Shown: positions 33,948 to 45,652, numbered from the stretch's first letter. The stretch: 64,000 nucleotides of DNA from Exobasidium rhododendri (GCA_026210745.1 CP110632.1:2541001-2605000), one strand, 5' to 3'. The notes: generated from the sequence alone by a model not told the origin. Translations and numbers: made by a program.

Positions 33948-36128
33948 CTATGTTGTGTTGAGTAGAGGGCCCTAGACAGAGACGGTAAAGGTAAGGTAGA
34001 AGAGGAGGATGAGTGCGTTTGGTGAGATATACTTCGCAATCATTCGAATTGTCGATGACAGACTCACTTTGTAGTGCTTTCGAGCGAAGGCGAAGTAGTA
34101 GAGAGCGGCAAAAGCACCAAAGAAGACGACTGTGCAGGGGATTGTGGGTTCAGTCTCTGCTGACTCCTTTTTTTAAATACGTCTTCGTCACTGCAACTCA
34201 CCGACAACGGAAGCATAGTTCATCGTCGATGGGGTCACTTCCTTTGTCGTTGGGAAGCAGAAAAGAATAATGGAAAAGATGACCCAGGCCACTTGATTTG
34301 ATGGAAGGGCGACGAGGCAAGGGAGGAGGTGTGAGCGTCCCATGAACACTTCTCTACATCTTGCGAAAAAAAGAAGCAACTCACAAGCAATGATATTGAT
34401 GACCATACCAGATTTTCCCAGACTCCAAGGAGCACCCTGCATCTGTCGACGGTGGTCTAAGATGGACATGGTGACGGGAAAGACATAAGAGATACCAAGA
34501 AGAATAGTAGCAGCACCGGTGAAAGCATTGAATGCAGCAGCAGCGCCCAGGTAGATCAGACCAATGACTGCGAAGGCGGGCGCGAGAGACTGAAGTTTTA
34601 GCCACAGCGCCACTTTCTTGTCAAGGCAACTTCGGTCACTCACCAGAGATCAAGACAGTAGACAGTATGATTGCCAGTAAAGGTGTCTGATGGAACTTGT
34701 CTACTTTGCTCCAGACTCTTGAAAGCGGTAGACCATTGTCACGGGAGAAAGCCCAGATACATCTGCTGGCCACTGTCAAACTGCCTACCGATGCGAACAT
34801 TCCGACACCTAAGATGCAGAACAGTAGGCCAAAAGCACCGCCGGCAGATCCAGTGGCGAGGGAAAAGAGTGCAGGGATCGGCTGACCTGCAGGCTCTGAG
34901 AGGATGGTAGTCAAATCTTTCGGTAAGACAAAAGAGATAGGAACGACAAAGAAAAATCCAGTGATGGAAGCGGCGATTACGGAACCGACCATGGCTCTTG
35001 GAACGGCAATTTCTGGCTGATTCACTTCATCGGCCAAGTAACAGATGGTGCCGTATCCAGTCAAGACGTAAGCGGGCGTCAACAAGCCGACCCACCACGA
35101 CCATCCATCGACCCATCCACTGGAATTCTGCCATTGAGCAAATACCTCCCTACAATTCACGGAATAGGATTGGAGTCAGATGCATTCTCTGTCCTCTTCC
35201 TTGTGCTGCACTCACTTTCCAGTCCGTCTATCATCGGACATGACAAGAACTGTGATGCAGATGATGATGACGGTAGCGGTAGTCCAATAGATGGAGGCAG
35301 TGTTCAAGGGCTCCAGCAGCTTTGCCTTGACGCCCCAAGCGTTGATGATGGCGCATACAATCATGATCAACCAAAAGATCAGTACTACTTGCCAAGCTTT
35401 GGGAGCCCATTCATTGTTCCGAAAGACGCTGATTGCAGCTGCGATGAGCTGAGCTTCACCGAACGCAATGGAGAGGCAGAGCAGCAAGTTGGCGACGGCA
35501 GAGATCCAGCCGACGATGAAGGAGGCAAGAGCAGCGTACCTCTTGGGTGCCAAATTCGCAGTCCAGACGCTGATTTCGAGGGAAGAGGCAAGAGATCAGA
35601 CCGGATTGGGGAGGAAGGAAGGAAGGAAGGAACAGAGGCTCTACACAGCAGGCGCTACTCACTAGACCCCACCACTTGTCGGATAGACCGATGCAATCTC
35701 ACCCAGACTAGCAGCGATACAGAGCGATATAAGACTGAGCAGCAGCCATCCCCAGATATACGATGTCGAGCCACCTGATTTGGAAAGAGGTGTTCGGTAG
35801 AGTGGGAAAGAGAGAAAGATCGTCAACGACAAGACAATGTACCGCCGCGTTATTTAGTTCACAAACCATTGATGAGGCTGAAGGAAGCACTCGTACTCAG
35901 CCCAAAAGGTGCAGCGATGATAGCGGCACCAAGACCGAGAATAGTCAGCATCGACAGATTGCGCTTCAGCTCTTGTTGATACCCCATGGCTGTCCCTGCT
36001 CCCCTTTCCTCATCGCTATGCTCATAAGAGGCAACTCGAGCTGCTCCTTTTCCTCCTTCGAGATGTGGGGTAGTAGCCTTGGCCAAGCCTGCTGGCACAT
36101 CCTTTTCCGAGGTAGCCGAGTTGCTCAT
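33948..36128 (-). CDS. Amino acid/GABA/choline-type permease (APC superfamily, ACT family)
   Basis: Plasma-membrane or vacuolar transporter for amino acids, GABA, polyamines or choline. Eight exons: 36128-35867, 35774-35663, 35569-35216, 35149-34644, 34567-34385, 34291-34202, 34129-34068, 33971-33948, giving 530 aa. Family text: LSMLTILGLGAAIIAAPFGL, GSTSYIWGWLLLSL, ASLGEIASVYPTSGGVYVWT, TGYGTICYLADEVNQPEIAV, ASRCIWAFSRDNGLP and ISYVFPVTMSILDHRRQMQG. These fit the Uga4/Hnm1 subfamily, with about 12 membrane helices. The first donor is GTTTGT, unusual. The last exon codes only seven residues. Substrate cannot be told from sequence. Two GATA cores lie about 155-170 bp upstream and PAL is divergent, hinting at nitrogen-regulated use of amino compounds. 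Confidence 0.88.
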
Positions 36129-36703
36129 GGTGAAGAGGTACTAAATTCGTGCTTGTGGGGGGTGAGAGGGAGAGAGAACTTCACCGACAGGGACGACGAT
36201 GCTATCTTTCAGCCTTTGAGCGTTCTTCTCCTTTTCCTGACAGGTAGGAACGGGTCTCCCTTGGCATTTCTCAGGTTCAGTCGTTATCTTCTTATCACCC
36301 ACATCTTTACTTCTGTAGAGGTACAAGGAAGGACGGGCCCACAAAAATTTGGGCCAAACCTTGGCAGTCCAGCCGCGGCGTCAAGCTCATAGCTTAAAAT
36401 GGGACTGATCGAGAACAAAAGACTACAAAAGAAACGTGGTGGTAAAGAGGATAGCAGACAAGGGTATTTTGCAAGTGCACAATCGCGACTCCTTGCTCGA
36501 TGCTACTATGTATGTTCTGTGCTCTCCGTGCTTCAGCTGCTCGCTGGGCAAAGGGAAAGGGATCACGCCTGCATCGCGCCTCGTGAGCTTTGCTCCTCTA
36601 GCTGGCCCTCGTCCCCGTGCGACACACCGTTGTTGGTCGGTACTACTTTCGGTGGTCCACGTCGACTGGGGCTGCTTTTTCACTAAACTTAAGACGGGCA
36701 CCC

Positions 36704-36718
36704 CGGAGACATTGTCCG
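36704..36718. promoter_or_regulatory. CGG-N9-CCG inverted repeat, candidate Zn2Cys6 site
   Basis: CGGAGACATTGTCCG, with CGGA and TCCG as inverted half-sites, 363 bp before the PAL start. Such triplet pairs are classic binuclear-cluster regulator targets; the match is short and could be chance. Confidence 0.35.
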
Positions 36719-36912
36719 TAAAGTGCGTGCCCGCCCGGCCTGGCCTGTGCGTTTCTCCGTTGAAGCTACGATGAAGCTCAAGACTAAGTGGGCCGGCCGC
36801 ACCTCCCTTCCTCGCAGCAATTAGGTATAAGTGCTGGGTGTAGTGTCAAGCTTGAGGCACATGTTATGTACGACCTCGAGCCGCATCTGAGCTCGTCAAG
36901 GAACTTACCTCC

Positions 36913-36919
36913 TATATAA
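36913..36919 (+). promoter_or_regulatory. TATA box of PAL
   Basis: TATATAA followed by TTGTGTATAA, 168 bp upstream of the PAL start codon. TATA-containing promoters in fungi often belong to inducible genes. Confidence 0.5.
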
Positions 36920-37080
36920 ATTGTGTATAAGAAACCTTCCCTTGCCTGTCCCCTCAAAAAGCTGTAAGCCGCTCCTTTCATCCGTGTCCTCCCCTCCTCC
37001 CGTCCCCGCACTCAACACCCACATCGACAGACCTATCTGTCATACAAACTTTTCCAGTTCTCTCCTTCTTCTCCTTCGCA

Positions 37081-39505
37081 ATGACTGGCGACGAGGCTTT
37101 GATCAACATCACCATAGCGTCATGGGATTCACTTTCTGCTCATCGCCGTCATTCCAAGCCTTTACCCGTAGACGAACCAGCCAACAGCTCGGAAGCAGCT
37201 AGCGCTCGGGAAGCTCCTGCGCCCTATCGCTATAGACATGCCTCTCCTGTCGTCATTGATGGTCACGCCCTCTCCATTTCTGCACTGGTAGCATCTGCTC
37301 GTTATCGTGTCACTCCAGCGTTGGATCAATCAAGTCGAGTGAAAGAGAGGATAGAAAATGCAGTGACAAGCTTAGCAAAGAGGTTGAAGAGTGGTGAAAG
37401 CTTGTACGGCATTAATACAGGCTTTGGCGGATCAGCTGACTCAAGGACTTCTAACATGCATGCCCTTCAACTGGCGTTGTTGCAACACCAGCAGTGTGGA
37501 GTTCTCCCTATCCCACCAAGCTTTCCTGTTACAACGCCTTCTCGGCCAGGCAATTCCTTACCCCTCTCCACGAATCAGCTTTCGCAGCCAGAAGCATGGG
37601 TGAGAGGTGCTATGGTCATTCGACTGAACAGTCTCATGAGGGGACACTCTGGTGTTCGTTACGTAGTCTTGGAGAGGATGCAACAGCTGTTGAAGGAGGA
37701 TATTACACCCGTCGTACCTCTCAAGAGCACCATCTCGGCCAGTGGCGATCTAAGCCCCCTTAGCTATGTTGCTGGTACACTTGGAGGTCAGAAGGGCATC
37801 TTCACCTGGGTGGACGGACCTGATGGAACGAGAATTATGAAATCTGCGGATGAGGCACTTGCATCGAAAGCTATTCCTGCTACCGTCTTTGAACCAAAAG
37901 AAGCCTTGGGCATCCTAAATGGAACTGCCTTCAGCAGTTCGGTAGCAGCACTTGCAATTCATGATGCTTCGATGCTTTGTTTACTGACTCAAGTGACGAC
38001 CGCCATGTCGGTGGAAGCTTTGCAGGGTACAGACGGATCCTTTGCTTCGTTCATACACGACGTCTGTCGCCCACATCCCGGTCAAATAGAGTGTGCTTCG
38101 ACAATCTTGAGCCTACTGGATGGTAGCAAGCTGGCCAGTCATCACATCAACGAGGTTCACGTTCACATGAATGAGGATGAAGGTAGTCTGCGACAAGATC
38201 GATATCCTCTCCGAACGGCAGCGCAGTGGATAGGCCCGCAGGTGGAAGATCTGGCTCACAGCTGGCGAACAATCGAACGCGAGATGAACAGTACGACCGA
38301 CAATCCTTTGATTGAAGTCCACGAGGATGGAAGTGGTGTGTCGTCAACTATTCATCATGGAGGAAACTTCCAGGCCATGGCGATCAGTAATACCATGGAG
38401 AAGACGAGATTGTCGTTGAATCACTTTGGTAAGCTCACTTTTCAACAGATGACGGAACTCATCAATCCAGCAATGAACCGTGGCTTGCCCGCTAACCTGG
38501 CCGCTACTGATCCATCCCTGAACTTCCACGCAAAGGGAGTCGACATTGCTTTAGCTGCCGTCACTGCCGAGCTGGGTTTCCTGGCCAATCCGGTCACGAA
38601 TCATGTGCAAGCAGCTGAGATGGGCAACCAAGCGGTCAATTCCATGGCACTAGTCTCTGCTCGGTACACAATCGAAGCAATCGAGACGCTATCTCTGCTC
38701 ATGTCCTGGTCCTTGTACCTACTATGTCAAGCGCTCGACTTACGTGCTCTACAGCGAAAGACGGCCATTCAAGTCGAAGCTGGGATCGTGTCGAGCATTC
38801 AAAAGTACTTTTCCACATGGATCGATGAAGAGAATCAGGAGGAATTGGCTGCCAAAGTATTCTTACGATTGAACAAGCGAATGGACGAGACGAGTGCTCG
38901 TGATTTGAGCGCACGATTGCAAGATGCCTACATGAATGCCGGATTCGAGATAGTGGCTTACTTCAGTCGTCTGCCGAGCGGTGGTGGCGCTGATCCTCTT
39001 CGCAATATCATGGGTGAGTTCGACGCTACTCCTGAGTGAGCACATCAAATGTGTAATACTGACGCTTTTCCTCTTCTTTCTCTATTCTCTAGCCTGGCGA
39101 GACGAGAGCGTCAAGGAGACTCACAGTCTCTACCGTCGTGTGACCGAAGACTTCCTGGCGGACCCAAAGGGCTGTCATGCTTCTCCTTTGCTTGGGAAGA
39201 CTGTCAAGATTTACGAATTTATTCGCCGAACCCTAGGCGTACCCATGCATGGACAGGAGAATGCCATTGAATTCGAAGGCGAAAAGGGCAAGCTAAGACA
39301 CACGATCGGAGGCTATGTCAGTGTCATCTACCACAGCATACGGAATGGCGATGTGAGTGCAGAGGGACGCGCATGCTGAGAAGCGGGAACGGATCTTGGA
39401 CATACGCTCACATCACACGAAACATCTTCACAGCTCTATCATTGCCTCGTCGATGTCGCCAAGGACGTCCAGGCGGGGGCAGCGTCTGCGCACGCCCGTT
39501 TATGA
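37081..39505 (+). CDS. PAL: Phenylalanine ammonia-lyase
   Basis: Removes ammonia from L-phenylalanine to give trans-cinnamate. Three exons: 37081-39013, 39093-39352, 39434-39505, giving 754 aa, within the fungal PAL range and longer than histidine ammonia-lyase. The Ala-Ser-Gly triad that cyclises to the MIO cofactor is at residues 220-222 (TISASGDLSPLSYVAG). YGINTGFGGSADSRT carries the catalytic tyrosine loop, and TTDNPL and FHAKGVDIALAAVTAELG are conserved. The selectivity position reads LLQHQQCGV, a His-Gln pair at about residues 136-137 as in yeast PALs that also accept tyrosine, so dual PAL/TAL activity is likely. The promoter has a TATA box and is shared with an amino-compound permease. 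Confidence 0.95.
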
Positions 39506-40099
39506 CCTGCATTCAGTGGGACATGAGATGTAATGTATGCACTCCCAGTCGCGTGGCATCGTGTAGAAAGAGTGGCTTCAATATACAAGCAGAGACTGCA
39601 CTTCTTCTCGACCTTCCCCCTTCTTTCAAATTACGTCATATGTCGTAAAAGGAGCAGCGCACGGGGTAGGTGTTGATATAGACTTCAGGGCTCAATTACA
39701 ACTTCCTGCAATCGTTGCCTGCTTTGTAGTGCCGTGTCAATACTAAGCAGACACCACACATTGAATAAGACGTAGCCTGTACTGTACTTTACAGCGACCA
39801 ATTCGTAGGAGAGAGCCTGGATTACAAGGCAGTGCTAGTGCCGTCATGATGTGTGTGGTACTATGTTAAGTGAAGATTTCGACCAAATAGGTTCGAGTGA
39901 ATTCCGTCATCGGTGCAGTCCTTCCCTTTCAGAACAAGTGCGTGTGCAGAAGAGGCAAGCAAGCCAGGTGTGGACGTGGAAGAGCAAAGCGTACTATTTC
40001 CGACTGTCGAGGGTCTCTTCTCCTTCCTCTCACATTACATCGTCACTATACTTCAAACCACTACCACATTGCTGTTCTCCCCATAACACAATTGACAAG
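39506..40099. other. Intergenic: PAL 3' UTR and promoter of the Ish1-repeat gene
   Basis: 594 bp with no gene or RNA I can support. A CT-rich leader precedes the ATG at 40100. Confidence 0.5.
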
Positions 40100-41911
40100 A
40101 TGCAATTGACCAACAACAAAAGATTCATCACAGCCGGCCTGGTCGCCTTGTGCTTGATCATGGTCGCTCAACCTGCCCAGGCAGATTGGATCCAGGTGAG
40201 TTTTTTGCGCAGCTAGAGGGCTTTACCGCTTGGGAAGGGTTGAGAACAGGTCGACTGATTCTCGTTCAACTCTCTCTGTCAGGACGCTACCCTTGGTGGA
40301 CAACGTGTCTTCCAGGCTGCCTTTGATGGCTGGACCGAGTGAGTTCATGCAGTGATCCATAAGTCAGCTGCACAACATCTGTACTAAGACTCTTGCTTTC
40401 TCCATTTCCTAGATCAGACTTGCGCTCTTACCTCTTGGAGCGTGGTGTCGTTGCCCCAAGCTCGACCAAGGAGCAATTGATCGTCTTGGCCAAGCAAGAC
40501 TACACCAAGCTTCAAAAGAATGCCGCCTCTGCTACTGATGCCGTAGGAAACAGCGCTCACTCTGCTGCCAACTCCGTCTACTCTGCCGCTTCTTCCATCG
40601 AATCAGCTGTTCGTGACTATGTTGAAAGCGGTGCAAGCAAAGTCTACTCGCTTACCGATCTTTACTATCCGGCCCTTTCTTCTGCATCTTCCTTGGCTTC
40701 TTCTGTCTCTTCTCAGGCTTCCAAATCGGCAAGTAGTGTTTCGAAATCGGCCACATCGGCTGCAAGCTCTGTTAGCAAAGCAATTCCCACCGATGCAAGC
40801 AGTTTAAGCTATGAAATTAGTTCTGGTGCAAGCGGTGTCAGCAAGAGCGCATCTTCTGCTTTTGCTCAGGCTTCCGGTACCGCCCACAAAGCCATCAACG
40901 ATGCAACTGACTACGTCTACAGCACATGGGACGACACTCAGTTGAAGAGGTTCTTGGTCGACCACGGAGTCATCAAGACGAACGCTCAAGCTACCAGAGA
41001 TGAGCTCTTGTCCCAAGTCAAGGACGCCTATACCACTACCGTGAATGCTCCATACGAAGCGTTTTCCGACAGCTACTTGGTGAGTTTGTAGACTCTAGGC
41101 TGTTTGCATGGAGTCCTTTTGACTCATCTTCCCGTTCCCTCTTCCCTTTCGTCAGCACAACTGGCTCGTTGACCACGACCTTATCAAGTCGCCCGGCCAA
41201 AAGACCAGAGACGAATACGTGAGTCCTTACCTGGTATCACCCGATGAAGCTAAAGCTGTGGACACTAACACACGTCCTTCATACTACTCTCGCCCACTTC
41301 CACAGCTCAACCTTGCAAAGGACAACTACTACTCTGCCACTGACACCGTCTTCAGTTCCTGGAAAGAAAGTGACCTGCGAAGCTACTTGGTGAAGAACAA
41401 CATCATCAAGAGTGATTTCCAGGCAAACAAGGACAAGTTGGCCTCCATGGTCAGTGACAATTACAAGTGGACCACAGATGAGCTCTACTCTGGCTGGACC
41501 GATTCTGATCTGAGGAATTACCTGATCCAAAACAACTACATCAAGAGTGACTTCCAAGCCAAGAGAGACGAATACATCTCTCTTGTCCAGAAGCACAGTA
41601 GCTCTGTGACCGACAGTGTGAAAGACTACGTGAACTGGTCAGACGCAAGGATCAAGGCATACCTGCGACAAAGCGGCATCACAACGGAGAAACTCCCCAA
41701 GAGCCGAGACGGTCTTTTGCGTGAGATGAGGGCCAGATATGCTCCTCACAAGGGATTCTTGTCGACGATCAAAGAAGGTGTACAATACGTCCTGGACACC
41801 GTTCAAGATGCTAGCGGAAAGGCGGAACAAAAAGCAAAGGTTGCCAGCGTTAGCGCCAGCTCTGCCAGTAGTGCCGCTGCCGCCGCTGCCACAAGACACA
41901 CCGAGCTTTAA
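40100..41911 (+). CDS. Ish1/Msc1-repeat protein of the ER/nuclear envelope
   Basis: Five exons: 40100-40195, 40283-40338, 40413-41079, 41156-41218, 41306-41911, giving 495 aa. An N-terminal signal peptide (ITAGLVALCLIMVAQPAQA) ends about residue 28. Six copies of the Ish1 repeat (aromatic-x-W-x4-L-x2-(F/Y/W)-L-x4-(I/V)) follow: FDGWTESDLRSYLLERGVV, YSTWDDTQLKRFLVDHGVI, FSDSYLHNWLVDHDLIKS, FSSWKESDLRSYLVKNNIIKS without its last base block, YSGWTDSDLRNYLIQNN and VNWSDARIKAYLRQSGI. A Ser/Ala-rich stretch separates copies 1 and 2. The protein ends HTEL, close to the HDEL/KDEL retrieval signal. Homologues are stress-induced nuclear-envelope (fission yeast Ish1) or ER/mitochondrial (Msc1) proteins; molecular function is unknown. 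Confidence 0.83.
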
Positions 41912-42402
41912 GATGTCCTGTAGCAGGGTCATCTTTCCACGCTGTTCCTACCACAAAAAGGAGATGGGTGGTCATTCTGTATCTACCTTCCCCTCCCCTC
42001 CTATCATAAATTCCTTTCTCTCCCGCTCGTATTCCCATGATTGTCATTCAGGCTCTTTACTCCTGCTCTAACGACTCCGATGAAATGAACATATTCTTTA
42101 ATAATGAAGTACTCGCCTTTTCCTTTTCTTTGACCTCTCCTTGCGACGCAGGACTGACAATCTGCCCTTGCAACTGCAGACGGCTGCATATTAAAGACAA
42201 CGGCGGCGAACAAGATATCTGTCACCGGGTCCACGCGTCGTCACAGGGATTTCCAGGGTAAGATTTTTGGCTGACATCACACACACACACTTATTCGCAA
42301 TGATTCATGATCTTCTGAAATATCGAAAAGTTCGCGCTTCTTCTCATTGAGGGTTGACAACGGCATCACATTGTCCCTCACCATTCACAGTATCCATACA
42401 CA
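41912..42402. other. Intergenic: Ish1-repeat gene 3' UTR and HIG1 gene promoter
   Basis: 491 bp with no gene recognised; a short CA repeat lies near 42280-42292. Confidence 0.45.
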
Positions 42403-43795
42403 ATGGCGACCACACACAAAGATCAGTACGGAGATGCGGCCAAGCGACAAGCGTAAGTGTTCAACTGATTGGGATCGCTTACGACAGTAAGGGGCAACCA
42501 GATGCTGACCCAGAAGAAACTCTACGCAGACAATACAACGCCGCTCTAAAAGGTGGTGCTAAGGGGGCTACAGCAGGCATTGCCGTTCTAGCACCGACTG
42601 CCTACATCTTGCATCAACGATGGCAACCTTTTCGACACTTGACACTCCCGCTGAAGACCTTTTTCGTTACCAGTGGAACCATCATCTGTGGAGTGATTGC
42701 AGCTGATAAGGCTGGTATTGCTTTTGACGTGAGTGGAGACTTGATGAGCAGAGAATTTGATGACTGGGTAATGAGATCTAGAAGCCGGTGCTGATTATGC
42801 GAATCCCTTCTGCACACTAAATCAGCGAGAGCACTACTCGGACCAGGGAGCGCAGAATATGGCAAAGTACCATACTCGTGAAGAAAAGGAGTGGGCAGAG
42901 CTTTCGGCCGGAGACAAGGCTCTTACATGGGCGAAGGACAACAAATTTGGTGTCGTAGCAGGAAGGTGAGTGATCGGGCAAAGCGGGGTTGAAAGTTCGG
43001 AGAGGGGGGGGGGAGGAGCAGATTGCAAAGGAAATGCTTGTCAGATGTGGAAGAAAAGCGAAAGAATCAGGCAGCTGATTGTCCCTCCTTATTCCTCTGC
43101 TTGACAGCTGGTTTGCCTCGATGGGCGGGATCTTTGCCTACATTCACAATCAACCCATGTCCTTCTCACAAAAGCTGGTGCAGACTCGTGTCTGGGCTCA
43201 AGGTTTGACATTAGCTAGCTTGGTAGGAATGGCTGCCATCACCCAGATCCCTAGTGCTGGTGATCGTATCCTTCGGGAGAGAGAAGAGTCGCATGATCAC
43301 GGCTGGAGAGACTACATTGGTGACAGCAGCGCCGATCCATCCGAAAAATCACAATCAAAAAGTTCGGATACTTCGTCTTCTTCTTCTCCTCCCTCCAAAG
43401 GAAACGGAAAGGCTTCTTCTTCCTCCTCCAAGTCATCGTCCTCGCCGCCAAAGGATGACAACAAAGGTTCATCTGAATCGAGTTCATCGGGATCAAGTAC
43501 ATCGGGGGACAGCAACAAGAACAAGGCCGGAAAGTCTTCCATCAACGAGATCAGTAGTGCAAAGGCATCAGATCATGCCGAAAAGTCGTCTGGATCGTCA
43601 GATACCAATGCAGACTCTTCCGGAAAGTCGACTCGATCAGCTCACCCGAATGTAAGTTGACCTCGAAAGCTATCCCAACCTTTTACCTGATGCATCTAAC
43701 ACCTCCTTTGACAGGCCAAAAACGAGAAAGCGCAGCCAACAAAGGCACCTGCTTCTCAGACTGGTACCAGGGCGGGCTATGCCGGAAACAATTAG
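42403..43795 (+). CDS. HIG1-domain respiratory supercomplex factor (Rcf2-like)
   Basis: Inner mitochondrial membrane protein that tunes cytochrome oxidase and supercomplex assembly. Five exons: 42403-42452, 42488-42728, 42826-42965, 43108-43651, 43715-43795, giving 351 aa. The N-terminal half has two hydrophobic segments (ATAGIAVLAPTAYILH and FFVTSGTIICGVIAAD), as in Rcf2. The HIG1 domain follows: SWFASMGGIFAYIHNQ, then SFSQKLVQTRVWAQGLTLAS with LVGMAAI. The last 130 residues are a Ser/Lys/Asp-rich disordered tail not found in yeast Rcf2. The first intron is only 35 nt, among the shortest in the window; the frame across it (AAKRQA/KGQPDADPEETL) supports it. Confidence 0.83.
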
Positions 43796-44211
43796 ACATA
43801 CACTCATACAGAGCATGTAGTACTTTCAGGCACACTTTCCTTGCCGCGGTTGTTCATGTCGGGAAAGTAAGTGACCCTATCAGTAGCCCTCTTCATCTTC
43901 TTGAACGATAGACATACAGAAGACTGCAATATGATCATCAATACCATCTGAGTAGCGGTGCGTTGCAAGAGGATGAGAAAGTCTGCACGCTCCTTCGCTG
44001 CGTCAAGTCCTCCATGATCCGTTTTCTTCCTGTCCATATTAAAGTCTCTGTGCCCACTGTGAGGGACTGGAAGTCGCGTTGTGGCCCGTGCAGATTTAGA
44101 GTGGGAAGAAGAGTCACGGCAAAGTTCTAGCTGTATCATCGGCGGGCAGGTTGAGTCCTTGCCTTTCTTCCTCCGACGCAGATCAAGGAGGCAGAAGCAG
44201 CAGCAGCAGCG
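43796..44211. other. Intergenic: HIG1 gene 3' UTR and methyltransferase promoter
   Basis: 416 bp. A CAG run (44194-44210) touches the methyltransferase start. A long antisense frame without an early ATG is judged spurious. Confidence 0.45.
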
Positions 44212-45611
44212 ATGGGACCTGCAGCATACCACCGGAGCGACAATCCTGAAAAGTATCGCGAGAACGCCAACTTTGTCAGTATAGATGAGCGTCCTCGAAA
44301 ATGCTGCGAAGAGTCCGCGACACACTCCACTGACACACTTCTTGTCACCAGGTCTACAACGATGAGAATACAAGAGAGGTGCTCAAGTTGCTTGATGCTC
44401 AACCGGGTGATATGATTCTTGACGTTGGCTGCGGTGAGTGGCATGTGACATCAGCAAAGGCTAGCATTTTCTGACCTAGATATTGCGTGCTGATCGATCC
44501 CTACCGATGCAGGTACTGGCGAACTCACCGAGAGAATACATGCCATTGTCAGCTCTGGCAAGAACCGAGAGACTGGAAGGGTAGGAATGGTGTATGGAAT
44601 AGATGCAGCTCTCACTATGGTTCAGGGGGCGAAGGAAAAGAGTGGCGCACCAGATCTAGAGTATGAAGTCTGTGACGGTCACGATATTGAGAGCTGGCTC
44701 AAGGGGAAGGATCTCATCGGCAAGTTTGACAAGGTCTTCAGGTGAGTGATGACCATCAGACGATTCTCAGAGTGATGAACAGTGGAATTGATACTGCTTC
44801 CCAACAATTCTGATCGAAATACGAAGCAATGCCGCGGTGAGTAACAGGAAATTATGACTAAAACAGTGATCGACGATGTTGAATTGTTTCGAGAGCTGCA
44901 GCTGCACTGGATGAAGACTTCTCCGCAGACCGTCGTGGAAGGTATGAGCGCTGCTCTCAGACCATCGGGCCGTCTCGCTATAGAGTGAGTGAGTGAGCGA
45001 GAATGTGCATGCTTGTGTCTAGATGGTCCCCTCTGATAGGTCTGCTACCCCTTTGTTTCATTTCCTTCTCTGAAAGGATGGGAGGGCATCTCAATGTCAT
45101 TGGCGTTCGATCGACACTGCATGCAGCTATTGCAAGAAGGAACGTCGATCCTACCCTCGTAGATCCATGGTACTTTCCGACACCTGCAGCCTATTGCAAG
45201 CTTCTAGAGAGGGTCGGACTTAGGCCGACAGTAGCGTACCTGCACCCCAGACCCACACCGTTACCTCAGGGTAGCGGTCTCCTTGGCTGGCTGGAGGTGG
45301 GTGTCAATACGATTTCCTTGTTTGAGACGAAGACGCATTCTAAATGACTAGTCTCCCTTCTGATCATAGACATTTGCTGGACCTTTCATCAACTCACTTG
45401 CATCGGAGGAAGAGAAGAAAGATCTGCTGAGCGAGGTAGAGAAACAAGTCAAGATCGACATGTACGATCAAGACAGCGATCAATGGACGCTGATGTGTGA
45501 GTGACTCTAATTCTTTCTGCGAGATCTACTTCACTGCATCTTATGACCGCCTCCGTTCGCTTTGCTGCTCCTCCAGACGTCCGGACTCGGGTGCAAGCAA
45601 CAAAGGAGTGA
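44212..45611 (+). CDS. SAM-dependent class I methyltransferase (trans-aconitate methyltransferase-like)
   Basis: Small soluble methyltransferase. Eight exons: 44212-44274, 44352-44433, 44513-44741, 44827-44836, 44902-44984, 45077-45296, 45370-45496, 45577-45611, giving 282 aa. Motif I is MILDVGCGTGELTERI, the acidic residue after it lies in YGIDAALTMV, and FDKVFRSNAALHWM is the conserved motif of the Tam/methyltransf_25 group. The C-terminal WLETFAGPF and the ending YVRTRVQATKE match the same group. Exon 4 is only 10 nt and codes the middle of SNAALHW; without it frame and motif are lost. The substrate is unknown; trans-aconitate, other small acids or cell-wall precursors are possible. Convergent with an unrecognised gene. 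Confidence 0.85.
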
Positions 45612-45615
45612 GCCC

Positions 45616-45652
45616 CATCATCATCATCATCAATCATCATCATCATCATCAC
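45616..45652. repeat. ATC trinucleotide microsatellite
   Basis: Two runs of CAT/ATC repeats separated by one slipped unit, directly after the methyltransferase stop, in the 127-bp gap between two convergent genes. Confidence 0.85.

Larger units (their letters stand above)
36129..37080. promoter_or_regulatory. Shared promoter region permease / PAL
   Basis: 952 bp between divergent genes. Near the permease two GATA cores face each other closely on the minus strand: GATAAG (36291-36296) and GATAAC (36283-36288). CGGAGACATTGTCCG (36704-36718) is a CGG-N9-CCG inverted repeat of the kind bound by Zn2Cys6 regulators. TATATAA at 36913-36919 lies 168 bp before the PAL ATG. Open frames on both strands here look spurious. 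Confidence 0.55.

Noticed and set aside
36436-36774. 112-codon + strand frame in the permease/PAL promoter
   Set aside because: No conserved content and it covers the promoter motifs; a matching frame on the other strand shows the region is simply stop-poor.
43804-44373. 189-codon open frame on the minus strand between the HIG1 and methyltransferase genes
   Set aside because: Begins at a non-ATG codon, is Cys/Arg-rich with no family content and overlaps the first methyltransferase exon and the HIG1 3' UTR.
45297-45347. Read-through end of the methyltransferase at 45347
   Set aside because: The frame stays open past the GAG/GTGGGT donor, but only splicing to 45370 gives the conserved TFAGPF and the YVRTRVQA ending.
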